Assembly: GCA_021397845.1 (NCBI GenBank)
Contig: CM038043.1
Span: forward strand, 28,457,501-28,521,500
From: Areca catechu
Lineage: Eukaryota; Streptophyta; Magnoliopsida; Arecales; Arecaceae
DNA length: 64,000 bases
Direction: 5' to 3'
A model generated the notes under the pieces. The model had not been told where the DNA came from. It worked only from the letters and a program-made list of their open reading frames with translations, and made no database searches. The position numbers were made by a program, and so were the translations under genes. Each line of letters opens with the position of its first letter. Position 1 is the first letter of the stretch. Shown piece after piece: positions 19,501 through 30,936 of the stretch.

Positions 19501-20981
19501 TGGTGCAGGCACCAGGATTAGATAGAGACTCCTTAACCCTCTATGGATTTCTGATTAGGATTCTTATTCTTTTTTGGGTCCTGTAATAACGCTTAAGATA
19601 CTTAAGCCTGAGTAATTTACATTCAAGTCATGTAATTAGTATCTAGTTAGTTTCAATTTTGGTTTAGTCTTATAATTTGATCAATTTGATCAAGTTAGGA
19701 TCAATTGGTCCTGTAATTAGCCAAGTTGGTTCACAATCTCAAGTCAATTTGAAGATGGGTTCAAGCTAATTTGAAGATGGTCCACAAGTGAGCAAACAAG
19801 TCAAGCCATATCAAGCCACTTCTCCTCCAGCCAAGCTAGGATTGCCAACTCAACTTTCAAGCCCTGGAGAGCACCACATCACCAATGCCACGTGTCATGG
19901 GAGCACCATTTCTCCAAAGCAATGTGTCATGGGAGCGCCACATCACCAATGCCATGGTAAACACCTTGGGTGGCCAAATTTCATGATGAAAAAAAAAAAA
20001 AATCAAATTCAAACTCTAAGTGGGTGCCCCCTTGATTCAACCAAACAACCCTCCTCACTCCACTCCAAATATCAAGCCATATCACCAAGGATCAAGCCTA
20101 GCATTCATGGTCGGCCAAAGCTTCATGAAGAGGAATTCGAAATTCAAAGTTGGGCACCCTTGATTCATGGAGACAACCTCCCCCTTTCCTCTCCCTAAAA
20201 CAAGCTTGTAACTCTTTTTTTCAAATTTTAAATTCAAAGGAGGGATTAAGAGCTTATAAATATGGCCCTAACCCTCTTGTAAGGAATGATGGATGATGAA
20301 TGAAAAAATCTGAAAATTTCTTTTCTCTAGCCCTTATCTTGTGACTTGGAACTCTGTGAGAGAGTGAGCCTTTGTTCTTCAGAATATCGAGGGGTGTGAG
20401 GCCCTAGTATCTTCCTCCTCTGCAAGCCACCAACCCTCTTTCCATGCTTGGATGCCCCTTTGGAAGATCCTCATGGATGCCCAACAAGAAGAACCCTTCT
20501 TGACCGCCACCTTCACTTCACCCCCCTCTTATTTCTTTGCTTTTCCATTCCTTCTTGTTTTTTTTTAACTCATTTTCAGGTTGTTCGCAGGTCCTTTCAG
20601 TGTCACAGATAAAGGAGTAGGCCTACCTCGCCTTCAGGACCATCTGACAGAAAGCCAACGAATCTGTAGGGTCGAAGGCTCGATCTTCCAAGCTGCATCT
20701 ATGAGTGTGAGTGAACTTGGCATCGGACGCTTTAGAATTTCAAAAGGTTTGCACTTTCTAATTTCCTGAGTAGGGTATTGATTTAGAGCTAAGTCCTACT
20801 AGGGTTTCTCATTCCTAGGATACTTCTTTATCACTATTTAGGGTCTATGCTTGCATGCTAGAGTTTCTTGTCATTATGCGAATCTCTAGATCTATTCTTA
20901 GTTTGATTTTGGGAATCGATCAATCCATTAAAACATAAAAACAACAAAGAATCACTTGCATGCATCTTAGGTCCCGCATCA
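19501..20981 (+). repeat. R8 5' LTR
   Basis: It starts TGGTGCAGGCACCAGG and ends GGTCCCGCATCA. It includes the TATA box at 20255-20262 and, near the end, 'cttgcatgcatcttaggtcc', which is repeated in inverse orientation at the R10 LTR start (26227). Confidence 0.9.
20255..20262 (+). promoter_or_regulatory. TATA box in the R8 5' LTR
   Basis: TATAAATA in 'gagcttataaatatggccc', repeated in the 3' LTR at 25088-25095. It is followed by 'ccctcttgtaagg'. Confidence 0.65.
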
Positions 20982-20985
20982 TGTT

Positions 20986-20997
20986 TGATATCAGAGT
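20986..20997 (+). other. R8 primer-binding site (degenerate)
   Basis: TGATATCAGAGT, two changes from TGGTATCAGAGC, both of them transitions. Confidence 0.75.
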
Positions 20998-22024
20998 AGG
21001 TTAGGACTTAGTTTCTCTTTAAGTACTCAGATCGGGTGCTTCACCATGACCGTCCAGTCATAAGAGAGAAGTAGGGCTGCAAGACCCTCTCATCCCATTC
21101 GAAGGGATCTCCTATGGCGTGTAGGGTTGCCGCTGTGATTGACCCTTGAAGAAGAAAACAAAGAGATAGGCATCTTTAGGATTAATTTTCTGCATCACGT
21201 CCATCCTAGTATATAGTCTGTTATTTTAATTATTTTTCATGTAAAAAGATTAAAAAATTTTAATTCTTATTTTTCTAGATTCATTACATTTGATTTTATT
21301 TTTTTAAATTTTCTCAAAATTTAATTTAGTCTATAAAATTTTTGCATGCCTGATTATTGCCTGAGAATAGTTCTGCTCTAGAATTTCAGCATATAGTTAT
21401 TTCAGTCTATGTAAATTCCAGCATAGTTTAATTTTTGCATTTAGGTTCATATCATTTAATTTCCAGCAACTAATACTTCTATGAATACACATCAAAACAT
21501 AAAATACTTAAGTGCACTTCATTAGATTTCATGTGTACGCCATCATATGCATAACTTACTTTAAGGGTGACAATATCATAAGATAAGGGAAGGAGGTCAT
21601 TACCTTTCCTTGGCCCGAAAACCACCACCTTTGCATTTCAAACCTAAGCCTAACTTAAAATCTATTAGCAACCTAATAACTAGGGACATCAACAAGTCGG
21701 GTTTAACCATTGTGGGAAACTAGTGCATGCAACCCTTCAATTAGCACTAGGAAGCTGGTGTCTAAGGCAAGAGATCCGGTGTCAAATGACCTAAGTAGTA
21801 TTGTGGTTCTTTAATTGGGTCCCTGCAAATAGTAGGGGGGCCTCCCACACTTCCACCTCTCACCTGGCCAGTGAGGGCTGGTTGTTATGCTGTGTGTAAT
21901 CTGAGTTAACCCATTCTGTTTAAACTCATAGGTATAGCAAACCGTAGCACCTTCCATTATGTGTTGCATGTCAACTAGGTCAATAGTCCAATATCACCCA
22001 CATCACACTCAGTCAGGTGAACCC
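20998..22024 (+). other. R8 untranslated leader with conserved hairpin
   Basis: About 1 kb, AT-rich. It contains 'gggaaggaggtcattacc' and a hairpin at 21821-21837 (CCCTGC-AAATA-GTAGGG), followed by GGGCCTCCCAC, matching the other leaders. Confidence 0.65.
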
Positions 22025-22986
22025 ATGGATAACAACCTCAAAAATCAAATTGGGACTCTCATTGAGCAGATTACCCAAATGTACCAAAAGATGACCCAGG
22101 TGGAAACAAGGGTAGAAGCCCGTATGGCCCATGCTAAACATAAATCATCTAGGCCCAATTCCCTTGATCCAAGAGCCTATCATCATGATCTCACCCCGAG
22201 TATAGCCCTAGAAGCCCATACCCATACTTGGTTGACTCAGAGGAAAGACCCATTAGGAGCACCCAACCTTATGCACCAACTTTTGATGGAAGTCTAGATC
22301 CTGAGATGTATATTGATTGGGAGGAGAGCATGGATCACTATTTTGAGTATACTAAGATGTCAGAGTTAGGAAAAGTTAGATTGGCCACACGTAGGTTAAT
22401 CCAACATGCTAAGTGGAATTAGGAAGGTATTGAGGACCAATATTATTTGAGGGGAGAACAAATAAGCACCTGGAAATCCATGAGGAGTAAGTTGAGGGAA
22501 AAGTACCTAGGTCGACTTTATGAGCAAAGGCTTTTATGGTACAGATTGAGACAGAATAATAAAACTGTGTCTGAGTACATTGACCAATTTAATAATTTTA
22601 TTAGGAGATATAACATAGTTGAACCTGAGTCTAAGATCATAGCTAGATTTTGAGATGGCCTACGTAGGGATATCCCGTGGGAACTATTCCAGTGGAGGAT
22701 TTATAACCTAGATGATGCTTATCGACTTGCTAGGGAATTCGAGTCATGTCAGAGAGAGCCCATGGACTACCAAGTTGAGCCCAACAAGTTTAGTACCTCT
22801 GAACACAAACCCAACCCTAGTCAACTTCCTTTAGACCAACCAACTCCTACTGTCCCATTAGTTTATATGAATGATAGGAGTAAGGACCCTGAAGTACAAA
22901 TTGATTGCACCGATATTCAAGACTTAGGGTATCCCTAGATTGAGGAGCTAGGAAAGGAAGAGGACAAGTCTGAACCCATTATAGAA
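22025..22986 (+). pseudogene. R8 gag
   Basis: The ATG at 22025 opens MDNNLKNQIGTLIEQITQMY, a heptad-like N-terminus. A frameshift around 22270 leads to APTFDGSLDPEMYIDWEESM, YFEYTKMSELGKVRLATRRL, LREKYLGRLYEQRLLWYRL, NKTVSEYIDQFNNFIRRYNI and LAREFESCQREPMDYQ. Stops include the TAG at 22420-22422 and the TGA at 22651-22653, both at the same alignment positions as in R4. No CCHC knuckle was found, so RNA-binding capacity may be lost. Confidence 0.85.
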
Positions 22987-23637
22987 GTGTATGAGGCTGA
23001 CATGAGTTTAGTAGATGAATACGAAGGAGAAGACTTTGAGGAGGATAACTCTAGTACCTTATCTAAGGAAACCCTTGGAGAAGATAAGATTGTAGAGCCT
23101 AGTCCTGAAGTATCAGAACAACAAGAAATTAGTGAGGACTTGGTTCCCATAAGTCAATGCCCTCAGGAAGAGCCCAATCCTTTATCCCCAGCCCGAGACC
23201 TCATTCAGGACCCTCATCAAGAGTTCCTTCTTCTAACCCTAGTCGATGACCTTTTTCTTGAACTGACTAAGTCATCATTTCTTAAAGACCTTACACTTGC
23301 AATGACCAAATTCTCCATCCTTCAAGTGAACCTTATGTCACCCATAGATCAATGTTCAAATCTTAAGGTCATCTCGAGTAACCAAGGTCTATTTCATGCT
23401 TCCAATGAATTATCCCAAGACTCCGATCCTTATTTCCTGCCATATGCTAAGGCTTCCAATGTTCCCCAAACTTTCCAATTATACTTTGTTGAGGTCGTTC
23501 GATTACACCAGTTCTTTGACTATGTTAGGTTTGCGGCCTACTTTTGGAAGACCTTATGGCATTTGCTAGGAATCCATAATAAATTTTTGTGTGCATACCA
23601 AACCAGGGTTAAACCTAGAGAGTCTATAGTTTGTTAG
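22987..23637 (+). pseudogene. R8 fused linker and integrase-core remnant
   Basis: A 216-codon open frame. The first third is strongly acidic (LVDEYEGEDFEEDNSS), as in the protease-upstream linker of R7. The end reads LYFVEVVRLHQ and YVRFAAYFWKTLWHLLG, the integrase catalytic-core region around the second Asp, but the S-D-R-D motif itself is damaged (FFDYVRF). Protease, RT and RNase H that should lie between are deleted. Although open, it is a fusion of fragments and is unlikely to be an enzyme. Confidence 0.7.
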
Positions 23638-24342
23638 GTTTAGGCCCAAAGAGTCCAATAAAATTCCTCTCAATAAGAATGCATAGTTGAGTCTGCATTT
23701 TGTTAGGTGTCAGTACGAGTCTCAAAGTCCACAGAGTCATTTGCATAGCATGCATAAGGAGATTAGCCAAAAATCAATCTAAGTAATATTACATACAAGA
23801 AATTGGCTGATTCCCGAAAGCGAGCCAAAGAATTTGAAATAGGCGATTCTGTAATGATTAGGCTTAGGTCTGAATGGTTCCCACCAGGGACCATTAAGAA
23901 ACTATATGCTTATGGAGCTAGCCCCTTTAGAGTGATAAGGAGAGTTGGCCCTAATGCCTATGTACTTGACATAACCCGGATTATGGCATTAGCTCGACTT
24001 TCAATATCTCTGACTTAGTCGAGTATAGGGAGCCGACAATGATACCCAGCGAGCCATTTGGGCTGACCTATCCTTTGAAAGTGAACCTGACCCTAAGTGT
24101 CCACCTCGAATTTTACTTGAGAGAGGAGAATGGATTGAGCATGTCCTAGATGATCAAGCTATCACAACTCGAGGCAAAGGCTATCAATGTTACCTGGTCC
24201 GTTGGCAAGGCCAGCCGGAGTCAGGTGATTTGTGAATTACCCGAGAGGACTTGTAGCACCTCGACCCCGACCTTGTTGAGAGATACCAGAGCCAAACCAA
24301 CCCTTACTCGACCGGATCGAGTTCCTCCCACCCTGGGAGAAT
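23638..24342 (+). pseudogene. R8 integrase C-terminus and chromodomain-like tail
   Basis: KKLADSRKRAKEFEIGDSVM, IRLRSEWFPPGTIKKL and SPFRVIRRVGPNAYVLD are visible at 23790-23970. Then, in another frame, come VLDDQAITTRGKGYQCYLVR, WQGQPESGDL followed by a stop, ITREDL followed by a stop, and YSTGSSSSHPGRI. At least two stops and a frameshift break the chromodomain-like part. Confidence 0.85.
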
Positions 24343-25815
24343 TGATGTGGGCACCAGGATTAGACATAGGCTCCTCAACCCTCTATGGATTTCTGATTAG
24401 GGTTCTTAGTCTTTTTTGGGTCCTAAATAAGGTTTAAGACACTTAAGCCTGAGTAATTTGCATTCAAGTCATGTAATTAGTATTTAGTTGGTTTCAATTT
24501 TGGTTTAGTCATGTAATTTGGTCAAGTTAGGGTCAATTGGTCATGTAATTATCCAAGTTGGTTCACAATCTCAAGTCAATTTGAAGATGGGTTCAAGCTA
24601 ATTTGAAGATGGGTCCACAAGTGAGCAAACAAGTCAAGCCAAATCAAGCCACTAATCCTCCACGCTAAGCTAGGATTGCCAACTCATCTTCCAAGCCATG
24701 CAAAGCACCACATCACCAATGCCACGTGTCATGGGAGTGCCATGTCACCAAAGCCATGTGTCATGGGAGCGCCACATCACCAATGCCATGTCAAACACCT
24801 TTGCAGCCAAATTTCATGATGAAAAAAAAAGAAATTCAAATTCAAACTCTAAGTGGGCGCCCCCTTGATTCAAGCAAACAACCCTCCTCACTCCACTCCA
24901 CATATCAAGCCATATCACCAAGGATCAAGCCTAGCATTTATGGTCAGCCAAAGCTTCATGAAGAGGAATTCAAAATTCAAAGTTGGGCGCCCTTGATTCA
25001 TGGAGACAACCACCCCCTTTCCTCTCCCCAAAACAAGTTTGTAACTCCTTTTTTCAAATTTTAAATTCAAATAAGGGATTGGGAGCTTATAAATATGGCC
25101 CTAACCCTATTGTAAGGAATGATGGATGATGAATGAAAAAATCTAAAATTTTCTTTTCTCTAGCCCTTGTCTTGTGACTTGGAACTCTGTGAGAGAGTGC
25201 ACCTTTGTTCTTTGGAACATTGAGGGGTGTGAGGCCCTTGATATCTTCCTCTTGTGCAAGCCACCAACCTTCTTTCCAAGCTTGGATGCTCCTTTGGAAG
25301 ATCCTCTTGGATGCCCAACAAGAAGAACCCTTCTTGACCGCCACTGTCACTTCACCTCTCTCTTATTTTTTGCTTTCCCATTCCTTCTTATTTTTTCTTA
25401 AACTCATTTCCAGGTTGTTCGCAGGTCCTTTCGGTGTCATGGATAAAGAAGTAGGCCTACCTCGCCTTCAGGACCATCTGATGGAAAGCTGGCAAATCCA
25501 TAGGGTCAATGGCTCGATCTTCCAGGCTGCATTCGTGAGTGTGAGCGAACTCGGCATCGGGTGCTTCAGAATTTCAAAAGGTTCGCACTCCTTAATCTCC
25601 TGAGTAGGGTATTGATTTAGAGCTAAGTCCTACTGAGATTTCTCAATCCCGAGGTCCTTCTTTATCACTGTTTAGGATCTATGTCTGCATGCTAGAGTTT
25701 CTTATCATTATACAAATCTCTAGATCTATTCTTAGTTTGATTTTAGGAATCGGTCAATCCATAAAAATATAAAAACAACAAAGAATCACTTGCATGCATC
25801 TTAGGTGCCACATCA
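24343..25815 (+). repeat. R8 3' LTR
   Basis: It starts TGATGTGGGCACCAGG and ends GGTGCCACATCA (1,473 bp). Its internal order is the same as in the 5' copy, with TATAAATA at 25088-25095. Confidence 0.9.
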
Positions 25816-25820
25816 CTTTT

Positions 25821-25964
25821 CTATTATAGGATGAATCCTACCGAACATTCTGAGTTACAACGACAAGTTGGAGAGCTTCTCCAAAAAAGATTCATTAGAG
25901 AAAGCTTGAGCCCATGTACAGTACCTGCCCTTCTGACCCCTAAGAAAGATGTCACATGGAGAAT
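25821..25964 (+). pseudogene. R7 reverse transcriptase, resumed (right piece)
   Basis: The frame YRMNPTEHSELQRQVGELLQ, KRFIRESLSPCTVPALL and TPKKDVTWRI continues R7 RT after R8. It stops at the R9 LTR start, with the last shared bases GGAGAAT. The YxDD catalytic part is not in the window. Confidence 0.9.
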
Positions 25965-26226
25965 TGGTGCGAACACCAGAGGCACCAGAATAAGATAGAG
26001 GCTTCTCAACCCTCTGTGGATATCTTAGTAGTGTTTGAGTCTGTATTCTGGTGAATGAGTCTTGTTTTGAGTCTGTATTCTGGCCCCTGAGTCCTGTTTT
26101 GGGTCTTTCTACATTTGAGTCCTGTATTAGGGTTTTGGATATGGTCAGTTCAATTGAGTCAAGTTGAGTCAAGTCTTGAGTTAAGTCAACTCATGTTGAG
26201 CCATTTATTATTTTGAGTCCTGTAAG
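25965..26226 (+). repeat. R9: 5' part of an R6-family LTR
   Basis: It starts TGGTGCGAACACC and continues GGCACCAGAATAAGATAGAGG and TCAACCCTCT, matching solo LTR R6 read in sense. It is inserted in the R7 RT and is itself cut after 262 bases by R10 at 26227. A short direct repeat 'gagtctgtattctgg' occurs twice. The rest of the LTR or element should lie beyond the window. Confidence 0.75.
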
Positions 26227-27732
26227 TGATGCGGGACCTAAGAGATGCATGCAAGTGATTATTTGTTTTTTTGTGTTTTATAATTTAATGAATTGGCAAA
26301 TCCTCGAAATTAAACTAAAATAGATCTAGAGATTCGCATAATAACAAGAAACTTCTAGCATGCAGACATAGACCCTAAACAATGATAAAGAAAAACCTTG
26401 GGATTGTGAAACCCCGGTAGGACTTAGCTCCAGATCAATACCTTACTTAGGAGATGAGGGAGTGCAAACCTCTTGAATTTCTGAAGCGCCTGATGCCGGG
26501 TTTGCTCACACTCATGGATGCAGCCTGGAAGATCAAACCCTCGATCTTGCAGATCCATCGGCTATCCGTCAGATGGTCCTAAAGGCCAGGTAGGCCTACT
26601 CCTTTGTCCGTGGTACTGAATGGATCTGCAAGCAACCTAGAAATGGGTTAGAAAAACAAGAAGGAATGGGAAAGCAAAGAAGCAAGAGAGAGGTGAAGTG
26701 AAGGTGGTTGTCATGAAGGGCTCTTCTTGTTGGGCATCCAGGAGGATCTTCCATAGGGGCATCCAAGGGGCTGGTGGTTTGCATAAGAAGGGAATATCTG
26801 GGGCCTCACACCCCTTGACGCTCGAAAGCGAAGGCATACTCTCTCACAGAGTTCCAAGTCAAGAGACAAGGGCTAAAAAAAAAAAAAATTCTAAAATTTT
26901 TTAATTCATGAACAACCATCCTTTACAAAAAGGTTAGGGCCATTTTTATAAGCTCCTAAGACCTCATTTGAATTCAAAAAAAAGAGTAACAAAGCTTGAT
27001 TTGAGGATGAATCAAGGGGGCGCCTAATTTGAATTTGAAATTTCAATCCAAGGGGCATCCAACTTGAAATTTGAAATCCCTTTTTTTATGAAGCTTGGCG
27101 TCCAACTTTTGAATTTTGAATCTTTTCATGAAGCTTGGCATCCAACTTTGAATTTTGTATCCTTTCTTGGCTGACCATGATGCTTGATCTTGGTAGCTTG
27201 ATTTGAGAAGAGTTGTCTACTTGAATCTAGGGGAGATTAATGGGCATTCAACATGGGATTTGAATTTGAACTTTTCATCTTGACCTGGCCACCCAATGCT
27301 TGCTTTAAATTTGGTGAAGTGGCACCTCCACATGTTGTGGCATTGATGACATGGCACTTCATGAGTTGGCACTCCTAGCTTGGCATGGAGAAGAGGTGGC
27401 TTAACACTTCTTCAATTGGGCTTGACTTGATTGCCCACTTGTGGACCCATCTTCAAACTAGCTTGAACCCATCTTCGAATTGACTCGAGTTTGTGAACAA
27501 ACTTGGTAAATTACAGGACCAACTGACCCTAACTTGATCAAATTAACTCAATCTAGCCAAATTACAAGACTAAATCAAAAATTGAAACCAACTAAATACT
27601 AATTACATGACTCGAATGCAAATTACTTAGGCTTAAATGTCTTAAGCCTTATTACAGGATCCAAAAGATTAAGAACCCTAATCAGAAATCCATAGAGGGT
27701 TGAGGAGCCTCTGTTTAATCCTGGTGCCAACA
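26227..27732 (-). repeat. R10 3' LTR
   Basis: 1,506 bp. On the plus strand it begins TGATGCGGGACCTAAG and ends GGTGCCAACA. In sense it starts TGTTGGCACCAGG and ends GTCCCGCATCA. It is related to the R8 LTR in opposite orientation. Confidence 0.88.
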
Positions 27733-27869
27733 ATTCTCCCGGGGTGGGAGGAACTCGACCCTGTCGAGTAAGAGTTGATCTGGCTTTGGTATTTCTTAAG
27801 AAGATCGGGGTTGAGACACAGCAAGTCCTCTCGGGTAATCCATGAATCATCGGATTCCAGTCGGTGTTA
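27733..27869 (-). pseudogene. R10 chromodomain-like tail end
   Basis: In sense LESDDSWITREDLLCLNPDL, LKKYQSQINSYSTG and SSSSHPGRI, without a stop. It completes the integrase tail interrupted at 55265. The five bases next to R11 (TGTTA) and those at the other end (CTTTG) do not match well, so the target duplication is eroded or the ends were altered. Confidence 0.8.
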
Positions 27870-28953
27870 TGGTGGGGGCACCAGGATTCGACATAGATTA
27901 CTGTGTTGGGAATTGTGACCCAAAGCCAATCGCCTGGGTTGTAGACGGTTGTGCTAAGTATTGTACTTTTTCAATGAATTAATAAAATATTATTTTTGGC
28001 AGCTCATCATATATTGTATTTCCCTAAGAGAACTCTTTCCATGTGATGAAGTCCTTAGGACTACACTAATTTCGATACAGAGAGGATGTATCGAGTGGTC
28101 CTTAAACCCTGTTCACAACCAAAGGATATATTGTACTAGACGGCAATATATCAAGTATAGGTTGTTGTAGTTTACATCGTTTGGTTGTCCTCTTGACCAA
28201 ATGAGTGTGGTGACACTGATGTGATCTACAAGTGGGATATATGTGATATCTCATTGAACGTGACTCCGTGCAGTCCCTTTCTGCCAAAGGGATACTCATG
28301 ATTGGATATGGGTATAAGTGTCCCTCTGACCTGAGGTCATCACGGTAGCTTGCAAGCAACTCCCTGTGCTTTGGTGCCAGACTACCCAAATTTTTAATCC
28401 GGTGACGGAAGGTTTCTGGGTACAGGCAAGTACTTGTGGAGCAGTGATGGACCAAGATGGAATTGACCTGTCCAAACAGTTTGGATTGAATGTCTCGCAG
28501 TATCTAAATTTAGCAAATCCTCGGCTGGGGTAGCCCTAGTGAAGAGTCACTGGGCTTGCGAGGTTGAGACACGTAGTCGACTGACTCAGTCTGGGTTGGC
28601 AGCCCAATCTCAGTCATCCTGAGCATTAGAGGTCAAAGGGATAAATTATACGGTAACCATATGCCAGAGGTTTGATAGTTTGCTCCCGCATCTTCGACCT
28701 ATCCGGACGCCGGGACCCATTGCTAGATGGTTTCCTGTGCTGGTACTAGAACTATTCTAGTACTACCATTTAGGTTCGAACCTATGAGGTCACATGCCAC
28801 AGAGGATAACTCTCTGATCCGGATATCGATTACGATTGGGAATCGTCTCGGTTTCATGGTCACAGTATTTTTGAGCACTCATTTTTCCCGTATTGCACTT
28901 GTCTAAGTCAACCAGAAATTGTTCCGGGTTGATCAGGACTGCGCTAGGATTTT

Positions 28954-28980
28954 TCTGAATCAGTTTTGAACTGATTCAGA
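28954..28980. repeat. Perfect inverted repeat in R12, 12-bp arms
   Basis: TCTGAATCAGTT, a TTG spacer and AACTGATTCAGA form a perfect stem with a three-base loop. It opens a ~200-base run of GGTT/AACC quasi-palindromes. Confidence 0.85.
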
Positions 28981-29375
28981 GTTCGGTTCGGCCTCCAATT
29001 GGTTGTGAACCAATTAACCCAATTTTGATTAGGGTTGAACCAGGTTCAATTGGATTGAACCACCGTTGGTTAATTGAACCAATGGGTTTGAACCAAATTG
29101 GTTTAATAGGATTGAACCAAGGATTAAATATTTGGTTTGAACCGGTTTATTGAACCAGTATTTACCCCTTCAACCGTTTACACGATTATTTGCTAGAATT
29201 CCTATCGCTGGAAGGCCAAAAGAAACAAACAATGGTGTTTTCTCCTCCCTCCACCCATTCCATTATTCTCTTCTAATGGCTGGTAAATGGGTTTAAAGGC
29301 TTGTTAATGAGTGATTAACCGATGGCTCTTTTCACCTCCCGTCTCTCCCTCTCCCACGCTCTCTCTCTTACAGCT

Positions 29376-29383
29376 TATATAAA
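29376..29383 (+). promoter_or_regulatory. TATA box in copia solo LTR R12
   Basis: TATATAAA in 'cagcttatataaacc', preceded by CT-rich sequence. Its position and context fit a retrotransposon core promoter. Confidence 0.6.
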
Positions 29384-30928
29384 CCAAGTGCAACCCAAAG
29401 CAGTGTTCCCTGTTTTTTTTTTTTTTAGCTTGAAAGTTTCAGCCGTGCGTTGTCTTCTCACCGTGAGAAGAAGGGTTTCACCATTTGAGAGGGAAATTTT
29501 TTGTGCTGTCCTAGTACTCCTTGAGGGCTGGTTTTGGGAGTGTTGTGAGGGAGAGAAACCAAGATTCTTCCCACCTTTTGAGTGCTCAAAATTCCTGCTG
29601 CAGCAATTCTGTTTTGCTGCAGCAACCTGTGACCGTGAACCATCTTCCGGCGGCTAGCACCGCGCGTGGAGAGGATCGGAGAGCCCCGGGCATGTCTCCC
29701 CTCTAGAGGGAGTATTCTTCTACTCCTCTAAGCAAACCACACGAGCCGGGATCGCTCCAGTTGCACGAAATCCAACAACGAAGACAGCTACTCTGTTCTG
29801 CTGCCATTTTCGCACAGCAGACTTCAACGAATTTTTACGATTTATTGGCTTAGTTTTTCTTGCAGAAACCAGTGCCAAATCGAAGAGGACTTCCTTAAGA
29901 ATCTACATCTCAAATTTGGGAGCGATCGGAAGTCCGGAAGGCGGCGTTCCGGGGACTTTTCAGAAGCCCAGTTTTCAGCCCAAGGTGGAAGACGACTGGA
30001 ATAACTTTATTCCAGTTATTCCAGTCTATTCCAGGTTTATCCCAGACTTATTCCAGCTGGGAATAAGGTATGTTTTTGGGTTTTATTTTCGGTGCATGTG
30101 TAGATCTAGATTTATTAAAATATTTATAAATATTATATGTCCTGTATCATGCCAATACATGCATCTTGCATATGCTAGATCCTGTGCGGAGTAGGTATTT
30201 TCCGCATTTATTAAAAATGTTTTAAAATACTTACCTATTCCCTGTGCTGTTGCATGCTTAGCGTAGGCACCCGCAACCACAATTTTTTACTTTCATACTG
30301 GACCCTATCTAGTTTACTGATCAGGGTTTTCTTGAACCCTTAATAATATGTCAAATTTTGTAATCAAGTCTTGTAATAAACTTAGTCTAGTTGAGAGTTT
30401 TGTAATCAAGTTAGCTTAGCTGAGTTGAATTAAATCCTGTAATAAGTTGGGTTATCTCAACCAGTCCAATTGAGTCCTTTAAATTGAATGTAGTATTAGT
30501 TCCATTATACAAGAGGAGGAGCATCAGTCAAAGCCTTCTCCAGGCCCCCAGAGCAAAGCAAGCCCAAGCCCATGAAGCTCCGCATATGAAGATTCCAAGA
30601 ACCAAGATGCCCAGGGAATATTCTAGGCCCCAGCCTAAGGTTTCTAGGCCACCGGGAGGCCCATGTGCCCAAGCCCTTTGGAGGTCGCCCAAGCCCAAGT
30701 GGAGGCCACCCCTTGCTGCCCTAAAGTCTAAGCCTAAGCCATCTTGGTGTCCAAGTCCAAAGAAAGGCCTTGACCAAGTCAAAGGAGAAGAAGAAATCCA
30801 ATTCAAACAAGGAGATCAAGTTTAATTCCCATTCAAATTGTATTCTCCTAGTTTTAAGCAAACTTGTAATCACTCTCCCACTCTACTTTGTAATTCTATT
30901 CTAACAAGGAAAGGACTTGGGGAACATC

Positions 30929-30936
30929 TATAAATA
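30929..30936 (+). promoter_or_regulatory. TATA box in R11 LTR 1
   Basis: TATAAATA in 'acatctataaatacccc', present also in LTR 2 at 36456-36463. In LTR 3 the matching place reads CTAAAAATA (about 54507-54515), so that promoter is damaged. Confidence 0.65.

Larger units (their letters stand above)
19501..25815 (+). mobile_element. R8: internally deleted chromovirus inside the R7 RT
   Basis: Two LTRs (1,481 and 1,473 bp) enclose a 3,361-bp interior with primer site, leader, gag, acidic linker fused to an integrase-core remnant, and the integrase C-terminus with chromodomain. Protease, RT and RNase H are absent. The flanks are CTTCC (19496-19500) and CTTTT (25816-25820), a duplication with two C-to-T changes. 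R7 RT coding continues across the insertion in the correct order (GSTLPNLP, then YRMNPTEHSEL). Confidence 0.92.
15212..25964 (+). mobile_element. R7: chromovirus with protease and RT start, interrupted
   Basis: The order is 5' LTR (15212-16712), primer site, leader, gag (17676-18446), zinc knuckle, protease (18722-19294) and RT start, which is split by R8 at 19501 and resumes at 25821 until R9 cuts it at 25965. R7 lies in the 5' LTR of R4. Unlike R4, R8 and R11 it passes from protease into RT without a deletion, so it derives from an autonomous type. Its 3' half should reappear right of the window. Confidence 0.88.
27904..30295 (+). mobile_element. R12: solo copia LTR of the R14 family
   Basis: 2,392 bp, starting TGTTGGGAATTGTGACCC and ending TTACTTTCA, flanked by TACTG at 27899-27903 and 30296-30300. 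Its start and much of its body match the R14 LTRs (2,263/2,264 bp) in the opposite orientation, but it is more diverged. It carries a TATATAAA box at 29376-29383 and a dense GGTTCAA/TTGAACC region at about 28960-29170. Confidence 0.93.

Noticed and set aside
22987..23637. Novel 216-codon accessory gene in R8
   Set aside because: Its ends match the acidic gag-pol linker and damaged integrase-core blocks (VEVVRLH, YFWKTLWHLLG), so it is a deletion fusion.
28102..28455. Antisense frame in R12, similar to 44380-44661 and 52204-52527 in the R14 LTRs
   Set aside because: Similarity is explained by LTR homology. The third copy is frameshifted, so no sign of constraint.
29322..29706. Possible host exon with CT-rich promoter in R12
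   Set aside because: The sequence is within a solo copia LTR bounded by a TACTG duplication. The TATA box and CT tract fit the LTR promoter.
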